Assembly (NCBI GenBank): GCA_023653785.1
Contig: JAMKCH010078996.1
Coordinates: forward strand, 19,086-83,085
Length of the DNA: 64,000 nt
Direction of reading: 5' to 3'
Source: Ophioderma brevispina
Lineage: Eukaryota > Echinodermata > Ophiuroidea > Amphilepidida > Ophiodermatidae
This document shows, piece by piece, positions 1 through 10,970 of this stretch. A program made the position numbers and the translations under genes. The stretch's first letter is position 1, and every line of letters starts with the position of its first letter. The notes beneath the pieces were generated by a model, which was not told the origin of the DNA, ran no database searches, and saw only the letters and a list, made by a program, of their open reading frames with translations.

Positions 1-681
1 CTGCCGTGACGAACGACAAAAGTAGTCAAAAATCATGCAATTCAGGCTGAATTTTTTATTTAATGATTGCATTTTGTAATTAATAGTGAGCAGAAAGTAT
101 GATAAAAATGAACGGGCAAAGCCATCGGGCATAAACAAGCGTTCATACCCCAAATACTATGGAATGAACCCCAAATTTACATTAAAATCAACACATTTTT
201 ACATTCAGTAATCTGTGACCAATTACTAGGTTACTTACAAGAATAACTGTTGTTTTACTTTGCATGTGTCATCATTAATCACCCCAGCTACCTAGAAATA
301 AACAGTGGGCACATTTAATCCTTGCCCCATAGCAATATGTTTGTAAGGACAGATATAATTGGTTAAATAATGTAAGTTGACGCCAGAATTTAGACTGAAT
401 CAAGATAACACAGTGCAAGGTTGTCACTGTAAGGCCAATTCAGGCATATTAGTGCAAAGTTTGAACCACACGTTTGAACGTGCTTTGCTGAATGAGAGTT
501 GAATAACCATAGCACTAACTTTAGGAACAACGTGTGTACACGTTGTACAATAACTATAGACACTGGGGAGGATATTTGGGTAAACAATCACATCCTACAT
601 ACGGGCAAAAATAATTAAACATGCTGAGAAATCTTGGATTTCTTGGATTAGTTTAACATGAAATGCTTCAGAAATATTAAG
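1..681. other. gene-free flank
   Basis: AT-rich sequence downstream of the minus-strand otopetrin-like gene A. I see no coding, RNA or repeat structure that I can support. Confidence 0.4.
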
Positions 682-2645
682 TCAACAGGGATAGGTTAGT
701 CTACGAGTGCGATGACGACAGTTTCTTGTCGATTCCGTGTCAGATGGTGCTTCACTGTCATATGGCATGAAATTACCGTTAACGCGAATTCGTGAAACAT
801 CATGAGATATCGATGGCCTGTTAGTTACATCAACAGACCTCCAGCTTGCCTCAATGTTCGTTAAATCTTGTGGCTTATTGGCTGCATATATGCTTAAACA
901 TCTCGTAGGCAGTCACGACAGAGTGAAAGCGGAACAAGGCTATCGGTGGAGTCAACAAGTACACAAATATCTGGTAGTCGTCACCGTACACACATTGCAT
1001 AGCCAAAGCCCGTAGAAATCTTGTTCTTCTTCAACAACCATTCCAAGACTCAGCCATTCGAAAGCGTTTACAATGATAACGTGAATAAAGCAGTTCTCTA
1101 CCAGTTTATACCAAAACATTCTTTCGGTAGATATTTTTGCATAACCATCATGAACTGCATATGCATTGATACCCATAGCCATGAATGTTAGGGATGGAAG
1201 CAATGCATCTATGCCGTACAGGTACACGTCGGACCTGGTGGTATCTTCAGAAATATTGCAAGTAGTCCAGGACATATTATGGATATTTGGAGATATACCT
1301 GCACTTACAAATACCGTTAACCAGCTAAAAAGCGCATCATCGCCAACAGAAAGCTGCAAGACCCTGTAACAAGTAATAAGTAGTCGTTGGCTTTCAGGGA
1401 TAGGTTTTTAAATGGTGTACTCTGTGTTTTTTGTACCTTGTAGACAATGACAAAATACAATACTGTTGTTGGGGTTACCTATAAAAACATCGCTGTGTTG
1501 TAGAAGATGGATTGAAGAGCAGGTGTTGGGATTTTAATTCTTTAAATCTGGCCCTATATATATAAGCGAAACAGCCAATGCTAGCAAAGCGTTCAATGTT
1601 TTGATATTTAAAATCCGGTAAAAAGCTACAGAATGTGCCCCTATTTATCCTGTTTTCTGACTCTTGGTCAAGCAATGGGTTGGAATCGTTCAGTTCAGAG
1701 AGGTCAGGTTGCGAGGTATCCATATTGTGACTTGCTGCCGAGCTCTGAAAATCTTCATCGAATGGTGTATTCATTCTTGAGTCAATAAGTGAGTTGTCGA
1801 GGTCATCGCTTTCTGCCGCCGAGTTTTGGTTTAGTCCGGTGGACCACAACTCAAGCAGGGCTGCGATTGCAACAGTTGGATACTCTACCGACACTGGACT
1901 GAGAAAATGCTCTACTTTGGCTAGCCAGAAATTATCACAATGAGGATCAGACTTTTCTAAGTAGAATATTTGATAAAGTGTCTCTACTGTTTTCTTATCA
2001 CCCTCTGTTCTCAGTTTCCACACAGGTTCTGATGACTGATAAAGCCAGGACCAAAATTCACCTGCCACTAAGAGAGCCATAATTTTGTGAAAACTACTGT
2101 GATTTATAATTCTGGCACTGTAGATTTTAAAGAAGTAGAGTTGGATAATAACGGTAATCAAGTGCACAATACGGAAGACCATATCTCGCATATCATAGTC
2201 AGCGTTATTTTCAGGCGCACGAGTTGTGTAACATATCAAGTCATTTACAAAATGAATCAACATCTTCAGTATAGAGCCAATGCCAAGAAGATATACCGCT
2301 AACAGGAGCGAAGCCTGAGAGGTGGTAAGCACACGTAGCGGACGAAGACTCAACCATCCACGTCTTTCATATTCGCTATTTCTGATTACCATCCAAATAT
2401 AAAGAATAGCCGTCACAAATATGTAAATTGTTACTACACTTAGCGAGCCTTCCCTGATCCTGTTTCCGTCTACGTCTAGCGGAGCAATGAGAAATGGTAT
2501 CATGATTAAAACAATTCCAACGGTACCAAGCCAAAACAGAAGTATAAAACGAACTGTAAACACTATTTTGATCTTTATGCTCAAAAGAACGAGATTGAAA
2601 TGTCCTGACGTCATCTGCTCTGCGTCTACTGTCGCATCTCTCCAT
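682..2645 (-). CDS. otopetrin-like proton channel A (frame-disrupted)
   Basis: Probable multi-pass plasma-membrane proton channel of the otopetrin family. The main open segment (1475-2614) carries membrane segments 1-6. It shows LLFWLGTVGIVLIMIPFLI (TM1), QASLLLAVYLLGIGSIL (TM3), the FHKIMALLVAGEFWSWLY block that matches the otopetrin TM5 'RFxLMH...N..W' region, and the FLSPVSVEYPTVAI block with the family's conserved Glu in TM6. The second segment (about 875-1375) holds TM9-TM12 and the terminal otopetrin signature FRFHSVV..YEMFK. The likely start is the ATG at 2645 (MERCDSRRR), just inside a good splice acceptor (tttgtttcag at about 2664), so a 5'UTR intron is plausible. Compared with copy B, the frame breaks near 2560, 1640, 1535, an in-frame TAG at 1479-1481, and near 1010. 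An in-frame TAA lies at 875-877, and a homologous open tail continues to a TGA at 682-684. It could be a decaying gene or an error-containing assembly of an intact one. Confidence 0.7.
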
Positions 2646-3218
2646 TTTGGATACTGCTTTAGGATACCTGAAACAAATCATAGACAAGACTTAACATGTT
2701 TAAAGGGCTAGTGAATTCAATATCACGAACTTCATGTTCAACTATTATTCCATTTAAAGACAATACCTGTATTACCTGGGGGAGAGCGGATGTACACAGC
2801 GAAAGAAAAGGTTCAGGACACATCACACAATTAAACGTACTTCCTTGAATCTTAGTATCACTAGTACGGGGTGTCTCATTCGTATCTCCACTGTAAAAAT
2901 ACTTTACTCAATGTTGCTTTAATAGGGAACAACCATTTCTGTTGAGTAAAATCTTAGTCAAAGTGAAGTTAAACCTTAGCTGCTTAAAATACTAGTGTAT
3001 TCAGCTTTGTGTACGTTTTACTAACTTAGATTTTAATCAAAGAAAGGGTTGTTTTTACAGTGTCGATATGTGCAGGCTCAAAATTATATATATATAGCTT
3101 CATCTTTACTTTCGGATACCGCATACTTTATACTGCAATGAATGAAGAATGAGAAGCTTTGAGAAAAAACCCTAAAATTAAGACTATTCCGTTAAAAATA
3201 AAAATCTCCCAGTAGGGT
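2646..3218. other. upstream region of gene A
   Basis: Sequence 5' of the minus-strand gene. A splice-acceptor-like tract at 2664-2675 (minus strand) suggests a leader exon further out. I could not identify that exon or a promoter. Confidence 0.3.
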
Positions 3219-3254
3219 TTACTAGTAAAGACATTTTAATGTCTTTACTAGTAA
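3219..3254. repeat. perfect 16-bp hairpin
   Basis: The arms TTACTAGTAAAGACAT (3219-3234) and ATGTCTTTACTAGTAA (3239-3254) are perfect reverse complements around a 4-base loop. This may be the tip of a fold-back element or a simple cruciform. No function can be assigned. Confidence 0.8.
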
Positions 3255-3360
3255 CCTTTAATGAAGATTACATTTAGTTGTGACGGTTATCACAGTCGAC
3301 AATCTTAAACGTGGTCACGAAAGGTTAAAATAATTTCCTGTGGTTGGGAGTTTAACCTAT

Positions 3361-3493
3361 AAAGCCCATTATATACTTCCAATCGCATCGAGCGATCGGC
3401 GTGCGCAATACCGGATTCTTACCCAAGATCAAGTGTTACGCATGCTCAAGCGCACAAACCGCTCGCTGCGACTGGAAGTATATCATGGGCTTT
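3361..3493. mobile_element. short fold-back element (MITE-like)
   Basis: A 133-bp unit begins AAAGCCCATTATATACTTCC and ends with its near-perfect reverse complement (ggaagtatatcatgggcttt). The arms are about 43 bp, so most of the element is stem. It looks like a non-autonomous DNA transposon. No clear target duplication is visible and the family is unknown. Confidence 0.65.
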
Positions 3494-3940
3494 AAACTGA
3501 AGGTGCCTGGAAAACAAAACTTGTACTTCTACGAGCGAGAAGTAAAAGAGTGACATATTAAAGGGGAAATAAATTGTCTAACCTGAACAGCCTTTACATC
3601 TAGTGGAGTGTTCTTTATTCAAACTGTAAAAATAAATAAATAAATAAATATTTTTTTTTGCTCGAATTATGTTAATGCCCTGGGGTTACATCAAGTCAAA
3701 TTCAGACGATGAAAAAATACTAGTTACTCCAACAATGTATAGGCCTATTATAAACATCTAAATATTTTCTAATAAGTTGAAGTGATTTTAGTAAAAGTTG
3801 ATTTAGCATGTTTTGTATGTTTTCTTTATCATACTGTCCTTATCACATGGCAGCCATTGCACTTACGACCTTCTTGCGTCGAAATGCAACATCGAGTCAA
3901 AGTATAGGACGTGTGTCATACGAAATGTATAATAGTATCA

Positions 3941-4072
3941 TTGCTTTAATGCAATAACAGGATACTCACTCGACTTCATCATTCCATCATCAAGTTTTTC
4001 AGTACGTAAGCTAACGTACCATCAAGTAGACTGAGTATCAGTTATTGCTTTATGCAATAATCTGATGATGGA
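3941..4072. repeat. imperfect inverted repeat
   Basis: Arms of about 33 bp (3941-3975 and 4025-4060) share TTGC..AA.GCAATAAC and GATACTCA in opposite orientation, with a secondary ccatcatca/tgatgatgg pair. It is probably an old fold-back element. Confidence 0.5.
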
Positions 4073-4396
4073 ATTCAAGAATATTATAGTTAATTTGCAT
4101 ATTTCAGTATTCTTACTTATCCACTGTCTTTATTTTTTTGTTTAATTACTGATCCATTAAACTTACGATATAATAGTTAATTTTTATTGCAAAACGCAAT
4201 AAACTGATTTAAAACACCAGGAATGATTTCTGATCCCTTTTGGGTTGCCTGGTTACCGATTGTATGGGAACCATTCGTCCTTCACCCTTTGGCTTCCACA
4301 ACCAATCAGGGTGTTGTACTTTTTTCGGGGAAGCTGAGCCCCCCCCGCCCTGGGCTTGCTTGGAAATTGTTCACTTCCTATTTGCCCCGGGAGTCT

Positions 4397-4730
4397 AGTC
4401 GCCCTTCTGTGCTTGTGGACATTATAAAATTTCCCTCCCTCCCATGTGTATGGTAGACCAGCAGGAGGTCTTTTAATTTCCCTCAATTTAGGTTTTATTG
4501 GGTTTATTGGTATCTTTGCCTATGCTTTTTTAACTTATTGAACTTTTGTATTTTGTAATTAGAAGTCGCCCTTCTGTGCTTGTGGACATTATAAAATTTC
4601 CCTCCCTCCCATGTTGTGGTCAGACCCCTCAGAGGTCTTTTAATTTCCCTCAATTTAGGTTTTATTGGGTTTATTGGTATCTTTGCCTATGCTTTTTTAA
4701 CTTATTGAACTTTTGTATTTTGTAATAGAA
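4397..4730. repeat. tandem duplication, period about 167 bp
   Basis: The block beginning agtcgcccttctgtgcttgt at 4397 recurs at 4564. Both copies contain the same ttatttt-rich segment ending in a ttttgtattttgtaat tract. The copies differ mainly around 4445-4470 versus 4612-4630. The duplication looks recent. Confidence 0.85.
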
Positions 4731-5194
4731 TTTTTTTTGGTGGGGGGAGGTTGTTTTATCTTACGATTATGTAGAAATCTTTTGTTTTGGGTCGGAAAAT
4801 TTACGAAATTGGTTCCTTTTAATGGATCTGAACCTTCTATAAATTGAACTTGAAGCATATATGTAATAAATGAAATTGGATGGTAACTTAAGTTAGGCTA
4901 ATTGATAGGTCATTTCTATACAAAACTAGTTGTAAATCTATGTATTTCAATAAGGATCTAATTGGGACTTCAAGTGTGAAGTTAGGTTATATTATTGGAT
5001 CGTGTACATTTTTTGGCAAATTGCTGGGGGGTAGGAACACACCGGCTTAGTATATTAATAGTCGCAGGGTGCATTCGATTTGTAACAGGAACTTCGAATG
5101 TGTAGTTAGGCCTGTTCATTCCGCGGTACCTTCTTTTGCAAATTGCTGAGGAGTGGGAACCTCAGTGGTTTAGTATATTGCTGGTCGCTGAGAG
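4731..5194. other. gene-free stretch
   Basis: AT-rich DNA with no supported gene. The phrases caaattgctg.gg.g and gg.ttagtatatt recur near 5020 and 5140, suggesting an older duplication of about 120 bp. Confidence 0.3.
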
Positions 5195-5390
5195 GTTTTT
5201 GAATTGGAAAGAAACTGGATTTGGATACATAAATATTTGAAATACTTTGATTTGGATTTGGAAATAAATAGGAGTTTGATTTGGAATTGTGAAGAAACGG
5301 AATTTGGATACATAAATATTTGAATACTTTGATTTGGATTGGCAAATAATACTGAGTTTGATTTGGAATTGGAAATAAAATGAGACTAAC
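5195..5390. repeat. short tandem repeat, period about 84 bp
   Basis: ggatacataaatatttgaa followed by actttgatttgg occurs at about 5222 and 5306, with interspersed gatttggaattgg motifs. It is a degenerate two-copy minisatellite. The ORF across it on the minus strand is a by-product. Confidence 0.6.
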
Positions 5391-5504
5391 TCCTGGCAAA
5401 TATTGCAACATTCATCGCATTGCTTCCGGTGTTTTCATTTCTCGGTGGTAATCCATGGTATGTAATAGTGTTGTATAGTTGGGGTGAACACATGAGAATC
5501 GTTC

Positions 5505-6480
5505 TAGTAAAAAAAAAAAAAAAAAGAAAACAGCGCTGTTACCTTCGGCGCCGTAAGGTTACTTAGGGAAAAAATCACCTTATGCAGTATCTGTTTGTCT
5601 AGATTAGTGTGTGTTCTGAGTGTCAGTACCGCCGAGATGGGGGTCAACGGGTGCGTAATTGACATCGAGAAGCGGGCCCGGGGTCCTATGGGGCCCGGGG
5701 TCCTAGGGGGCCCGTTATAAAAAGGTTCATCCCTTGCGGTGTGATAAAAGTCAGAGAGGGAGAGAAAAGTGTGAGAGGGAATGAAGAAGAGAGGGAGAGA
5801 GAACAAGCTAGCAAAACATATGTATTGCGGATACAGGGGCCCGTTTTCCCCTCCTGCGACAATGATACCTAACTTACGTTGAGAAAATAATCTGTAACCC
5901 ACGAACAATTTCAATTTTTTTTCGCGCTACGCGCGGTTTTAAATTTAGTTTGCAGGCCCTCTCTCGTGAGAAATTACACAAAAACCATTAAGATTTTGGT
6001 TTTGGTAAAACGGTGTCATGAAGTTGTGACCTACTGACCAATTTCAATTGTTTCTATCAATCTAAGCCCCTACATGAGAAAATGTGTTTTGGAAACGAAA
6101 TGTTGCAAGGGTTCCGCGCTTCATCCAGGGACCCACCTCCCGGGCCGCTTCATATATTAACCCTCCATGAACACCTTTATATCTTATTATTTGAAACAAA
6201 CTAAAACCATCCAGCTATATTTTTTAAAAACTTTATAAAAACCGTTTTCATACCTCTATCATTAAAAGTGAACACTTAGTCCCTCAAATTTTCTATTTTG
6301 TTTCTACAAATTTTTCACGAGAAAATGTGTTTTTGGAAAGTGACATTACAAGACTTCCCCGCGCTCGCGCGGGAGGGGACACCCCCTCCCCGCACCTACC
6401 CCTGGCCCGTCTCCATAAACACATTATGAAATAATTCAACAAAAACAAATCGATCCACTACATTATACAGCTCCCACATC
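5505..6480. repeat. GC-pulsed dispersed-repeat-like region
   Basis: The region contains gggcccggggtcct repeated twice (about 5675-5710) and cgcgctacgcgcgg at 5923. A second related block at 6110-6380 carries cgcgctcgcgcgggagggg and the phrase gagaaaatgtgttttgga, which also occurs near 6070. The GC islands in AT-rich DNA and the internal repetition indicate repeat-derived sequence. No coding domain is visible. Confidence 0.45.
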
Positions 6481-6796
6481 CCCACGCCGCGTCATGCTCG
6501 CTTCGCAGCCACTGTAACTTCAAATCTCTCCCCCTGGGTATTGGGTTTCTGGAAAACGAGTTAGTAAAAGGGGGCCCGTAACTCCAAGGTTCCCCCGGCC
6601 CGCAATTTCTCCCGGCGGCCCTGTCTGAGGTCTCTGACTTTGGACCAGACGTGGCGGGTTAACCTGGTCTTGTGATGGAAACCATTCCATTTCCCTCAGA
6701 GTCATATTGCTGGAGTTATTTTGGCTGCTGCGTCGTTATAGCCTTCCTCTTTTCTTTATGAAGGCCCAATAGTCCAATAATTGTATGGTAATTTAA

Positions 6797-6800
<4 letters not shown>

Positions 6801-6874
<74 letters not shown>
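6801..6874. repeat. poly(A) tract, about 74 bp
   Basis: Nearly pure A, broken by single G residues. It may be a retroposon tail, but I could not identify a retroposon body on its 5' side. The Lys-rich ORF across it is an artefact. Confidence 0.9.
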
Positions 6875-6876
<2 letters not shown>

Positions 6877-9061
6877 ACATGCAACAAAGAAGATTGTGGG
6901 TGGTTTAATATCCTCTGGAATTTCCAAAATAATATATTAAAAGTCATAGCCACAATCAAACTAGTGGAACATTTAGAAATAAGGGGGCAACGTTTGTACA
7001 GGGGTAAAAATGTAGAATTGTATCGAATTGATTTAAATGATTACCATTTATTGGGCTACTCTAATGTAAAAAAAGGTATAGTTTGCCCTATCTAACGCTG
7101 TTATAGTTTTAGTACAATAGGCTATAACAGTTCAAGGTCATCCTTGGGTACATTCATAGAATGGTCGATTTTGATCGGACTGGTTGTAAACTGTAAATTT
7201 GTCCCACTGAACGAGTAAATGAAATAGATTCTTTGTTTGAACTTTCTATATTAAGAAATATACCGAGCTTGACAGTGACCGTCCCATGACCCCATGTTAG
7301 CCCCCAGTCACATTTTGCGTTCCAATTAATGCCAACAAAATGTTTAGTAATCGATTGGTGCAACCAGTATATTTTCGGGTTCTGTACCATTAACGAACAA
7401 TTTGACACCATTTTTATAACGAACGGATAATATCTGCAAATTACCCCCATTGTGACCTTGAACCTACTTTGACTCATACCATTGCACTACAACCTCACGT
7501 ATGGCAAACTATACTTTGTTTAATCCTGGAAATGGTAACGAACACGTATGGCATACTTTGTGACTCGTTTTGATATTTTCAAGTCTATTTTGACCCCTGT
7601 TATAAACCTTCACCCCTTAAATATATGTTTCCACTCTTTGATTATTAGTAGACTTTTTATGTTGTGTTTTTAAAGGTATTCTCCATACAAGTCTGTGGAA
7701 TTGATTCTGTTTTCATTAGTGTTGTGTTAATGCAGCATTCATTCTTTTGACTGGCCTACAACGGATGCCAGGAATCTGTTGACCGATGTATTGCAGAAAC
7801 CTCTGCTTCCTACTTCTAGTGGAGAGTAGGAGTAGACCATCCTCCTGTGTTCACAGTCAGCCCTAGACTTGGTATTTACACGTCTTTCTAGCTATGCATT
7901 GGATATGTTTCTCCGCATAGGGACCCGTCAGCTCTATGAATGATTCCCGTCTTTGTTTTGGTAGAAAATACCATTGATAACTCTGGTCTATTAGCTGCCT
8001 CGGTGATTTCTGGAGGGAAACACTATTTGTTGTGTTCCTCATCCATCATGAATCCCAGTCATTGGCGCCTTCTTCAATGTGTTTGTCCCGGTCCTTTTGG
8101 CATTGATAGTATTGTCCAATCATCTGTGTGAAATGCCTTTGTAGAAGATAGAGTGCAGATTCTCAGGTGTGAGATTTTTCATTCATTCATATTAGTGAGT
8201 ATTATTATTTTCATTAATTTGCATATTTCCAGCTAATTTCTCATTAATGAACTAAGTCCTTAATGGACTAACTGATCCTCACCTAACTTCATGGAGTAGA
8301 TAGTCTTATGGTACATTCAATGTTGTATATCTTTTGCATGCGATATTAACTGGATATTTGGTATAATTTTGCCTTTTTCAGTGACAATTTCTCATTGATC
8401 CACTGCAATTCCTTGAAGCAATTCTCGCTTCGCATTCAACATGGTCGAGGGGTGGTTCCCCCGGGATCACGAGGAATTGTGCGGAAAACCTCCACCAAAC
8501 ATGTTTTGTGGTTAAAACACATCCCTAACAACCAACCAAAGGTGACGAACCCCCCGGGGTGGTCCATGTGCTACTGACTACGGTAATATCGAAGATTTCA
8601 TCCGATATTAACCCCTCGTCTACATGACGCCACTTTTGGTTACAACTTTGGCCACCCCTGTGATTTTCGCTACTGAACATCCAATCAATTAAGGAATAGC
8701 ACGGATAATGCAGAGAATCGACACAATATGTGGAAAAATGCATGTTTTTAATTACATCAGGGATAAGTGTGTACATTCCCTTACCTGCTTTAATGTGAAA
8801 AAAAACCCACAGTGAAAAAATGAAGTTCGTTGGAGGAAATTTTGTCAATAGTAAGGCCTTGGACCGAGTGCGCTAGTTTAACTTCGCTCAACCCGACTTC
8901 CCAGATCTGCCAGCCATGTTAAAATTGATCATTAAGTCTCCTCTGTATTTCTGACCTAGCTGGCAATTCTAAAAAAGTGACGTGCAAAAAAGTTAATGAT
9001 CATATTGATCAATATGCAGAATTTTGGTGACAAAAACTACAAAAATCCAAATGGACTTTAA
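6875..9061. other. gene-free stretch
   Basis: No ORF here has recognisable domains or composition typical of coding DNA. Short ORFs at 7154-7477 and 8525-8848 look random. Confidence 0.35.
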
Positions 9062-9340
9062 TATAGTGGGGCACATGTGGTACAGTGGATCAGCGATCGC
9101 CGCATAAGGTTGTGGGTTTTCGAGCCACGCTGTCGAAAATGTGTTGTGCACTTTGGGAGAGGCACTTTACCTCGCTTTGCCTCTCTCCACCAGAGTATAA
9201 GATTGTACCAGCATATGCGGGGATGCAAAACAGACTCGCTTGTGCGGGAGAGTGGCGAACCCCCCACAGCAACATGATATGAAGGGTGAGTCTGGCCAAA
9301 CGCCCATGACGAGGAGATGGGCACGGCGTGCTCACCATTT
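9062..9340 (+). mobile_element. tRNA-derived SINE
   Basis: A polymerase III A-box-like segment (tggtacagtggatcagcgat at about 9077) is followed by a B-box-like ggttttcgagccac at 9113. Downstream comes a SINE body including cactttgggagaggcacttt and ccaccagagtataagattg. This arrangement is typical of tRNA-related SINEs of marine invertebrate deuterostomes. The sequence is transcribable in principle but not a functional tRNA, because there is no acceptor-stem pairing. Confidence 0.7.
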
Positions 9341-10824
9341 TTATTTTTTATATGAACAGAAATAACAATAGGCTTTACTTTTTAAGATATAATACATAGC
9401 GAGAAACTAATTTTTAACAAACATATTGCAAAAATAGATCACAATTTTTGACATTGGAGTGTGTCTAATTTCCCAAGAAATTTTGCACATTTTCTGAGGA
9501 TTCTTTATTTTTACTTTTTTCTGAAAATCTTTGTCTATTTAATCACACAAATTGAGAATTGTATTAATAATGAAATGTTGTTAATTTTCTTCGATGTTCA
9601 AAGATTGCCCTTAAGACTAAGATTATTCAAAATGGTTGGTGTATCCTTTATATATCTTCAGAAATTACCAAATAAAGAATGCGTGTCAAGATTCTCAAAA
9701 GTGAAATTCTTTCAAGTTGATTTTCTGTATATATTTTTCAGAGCATTTTTAACATCAGATGGCACCATTAGGATATTTCCTCCTCTCTCAGGATACTCTT
9801 TACTCAGGCAGTGCTGCTAATAGTGCAGTGCACATACCCTCCCTCACAGCTGATGCTGTTGAACTCAGTTATGATGTCTGGGGGGTGCAGTGTGCGATGA
9901 CCGTCAGTGCAAAATGTGGAAAAATCATTCTAATAGGGTTGTTATGATTCTCATTTATTTACAAGTAGGAATAGGCTCCTTTACATTCAAAGTAAATTCC
10001 CCAATTTCCTTTTTGTAGCAATCATGGTATAACAGTAAGGTTTACCTTTGTTGCTCACTGTGTGTGGCTGATGAGCCTGTCTGCCTGTGCTTTGTGTCTG
10101 TGATGTTTGTGCTGTGCTGTGGCCTACAGCCTGTGTAAATGGAATTATAACTGGCTGGTAATTACATTTATTTAGTCATCCGGGCGCCTGCACAGTCCCT
10201 GCTCACAGACTGTGCAATGTGTGATGAATGTCTGTGACGGTGAGACTGACTGCTCTACTGTCATGACTGACTGTACATGTCAGTGAGTCTGTGCTACATA
10301 TTGTTTGTGCATGCTTGCTATATGAAGACACTGACGATAAGTATTTTATAACTCACTAACTTTTACCCAAGCTAGGTTAGAACTTCGGTAGCTAAACTAA
10401 ATCCTAAGCAACCGAGGCTTAAACTTACAAGTTCACACTGTCACTGCCATAAGTGACGCATGCCTAGCCTATCATGCCAGTGTTCTGGTAGTATTTTGGT
10501 ATCTGGCCTCTGGGGTGTGTTTTTGAAGATTGTTCATTTTGGTGGGTATCTAGATAATATATGCTTGGCCTAGCCTAAGCTAGTCCCCCGGTCCTAGCCC
10601 TAGGTCCGGTCCTAGACTCATGACATGTGTAGATAAATCTGATACCAAGTAAGGCCACTTGCAAATCATGCATCAATTCGACGCACGTTCGTAGTTATCA
10701 CATTAATTCCTTTACATGACTTATGTACCTACTTACAAGTTCAATATACTTATCTACGGAGAACTAGACTCCCATTGACTATTTCGTGAATCGATTTCGA
10801 ATTCTTGAAAAAAACAAGCGGTAA
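9341..10824. other. gene-free stretch
   Basis: AT-rich, then a low-complexity TG/CTG-rich segment (10040-10330) and a CTAG-rich segment (10560-10615). No gene is supported. Confidence 0.35.
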
Positions 10825-10970
10825 CCACAATTTCCACACCCCCCTGCAGTCTGCACACAGTTGAATTCAGCAGCCTTGAAAGAATAAAGTACAGTATCAC
10901 GTGCCACACTTCATTCCGTCAAGGCTGCTGGATTCACTGGGGAGCAGACGGCAGTGGGTCGCAATTGTGG
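10825..10970. mobile_element. fold-back element with arms of about 50 bp
   Basis: The left arm (10825-10879) contains ccacaatt and ttcagcagccttga. The right arm (10919-10970) is its imperfect reverse complement (tcaaggctgctgg to gcaattgtgg). The total is about 146 bp, in the MITE size range. Confidence 0.6.

Noticed and set aside
2087..2302. Plus-strand ORFs lying over genes A and B
   Set aside because: They are antisense shadows. The minus-strand frames carry the conserved membrane segments.
6781..7095. 104-codon ORF beginning with a Lys-rich run
   Set aside because: The Lys run is the translation of the poly(A) tract at 6801-6874, and the rest has no recognisable domain.
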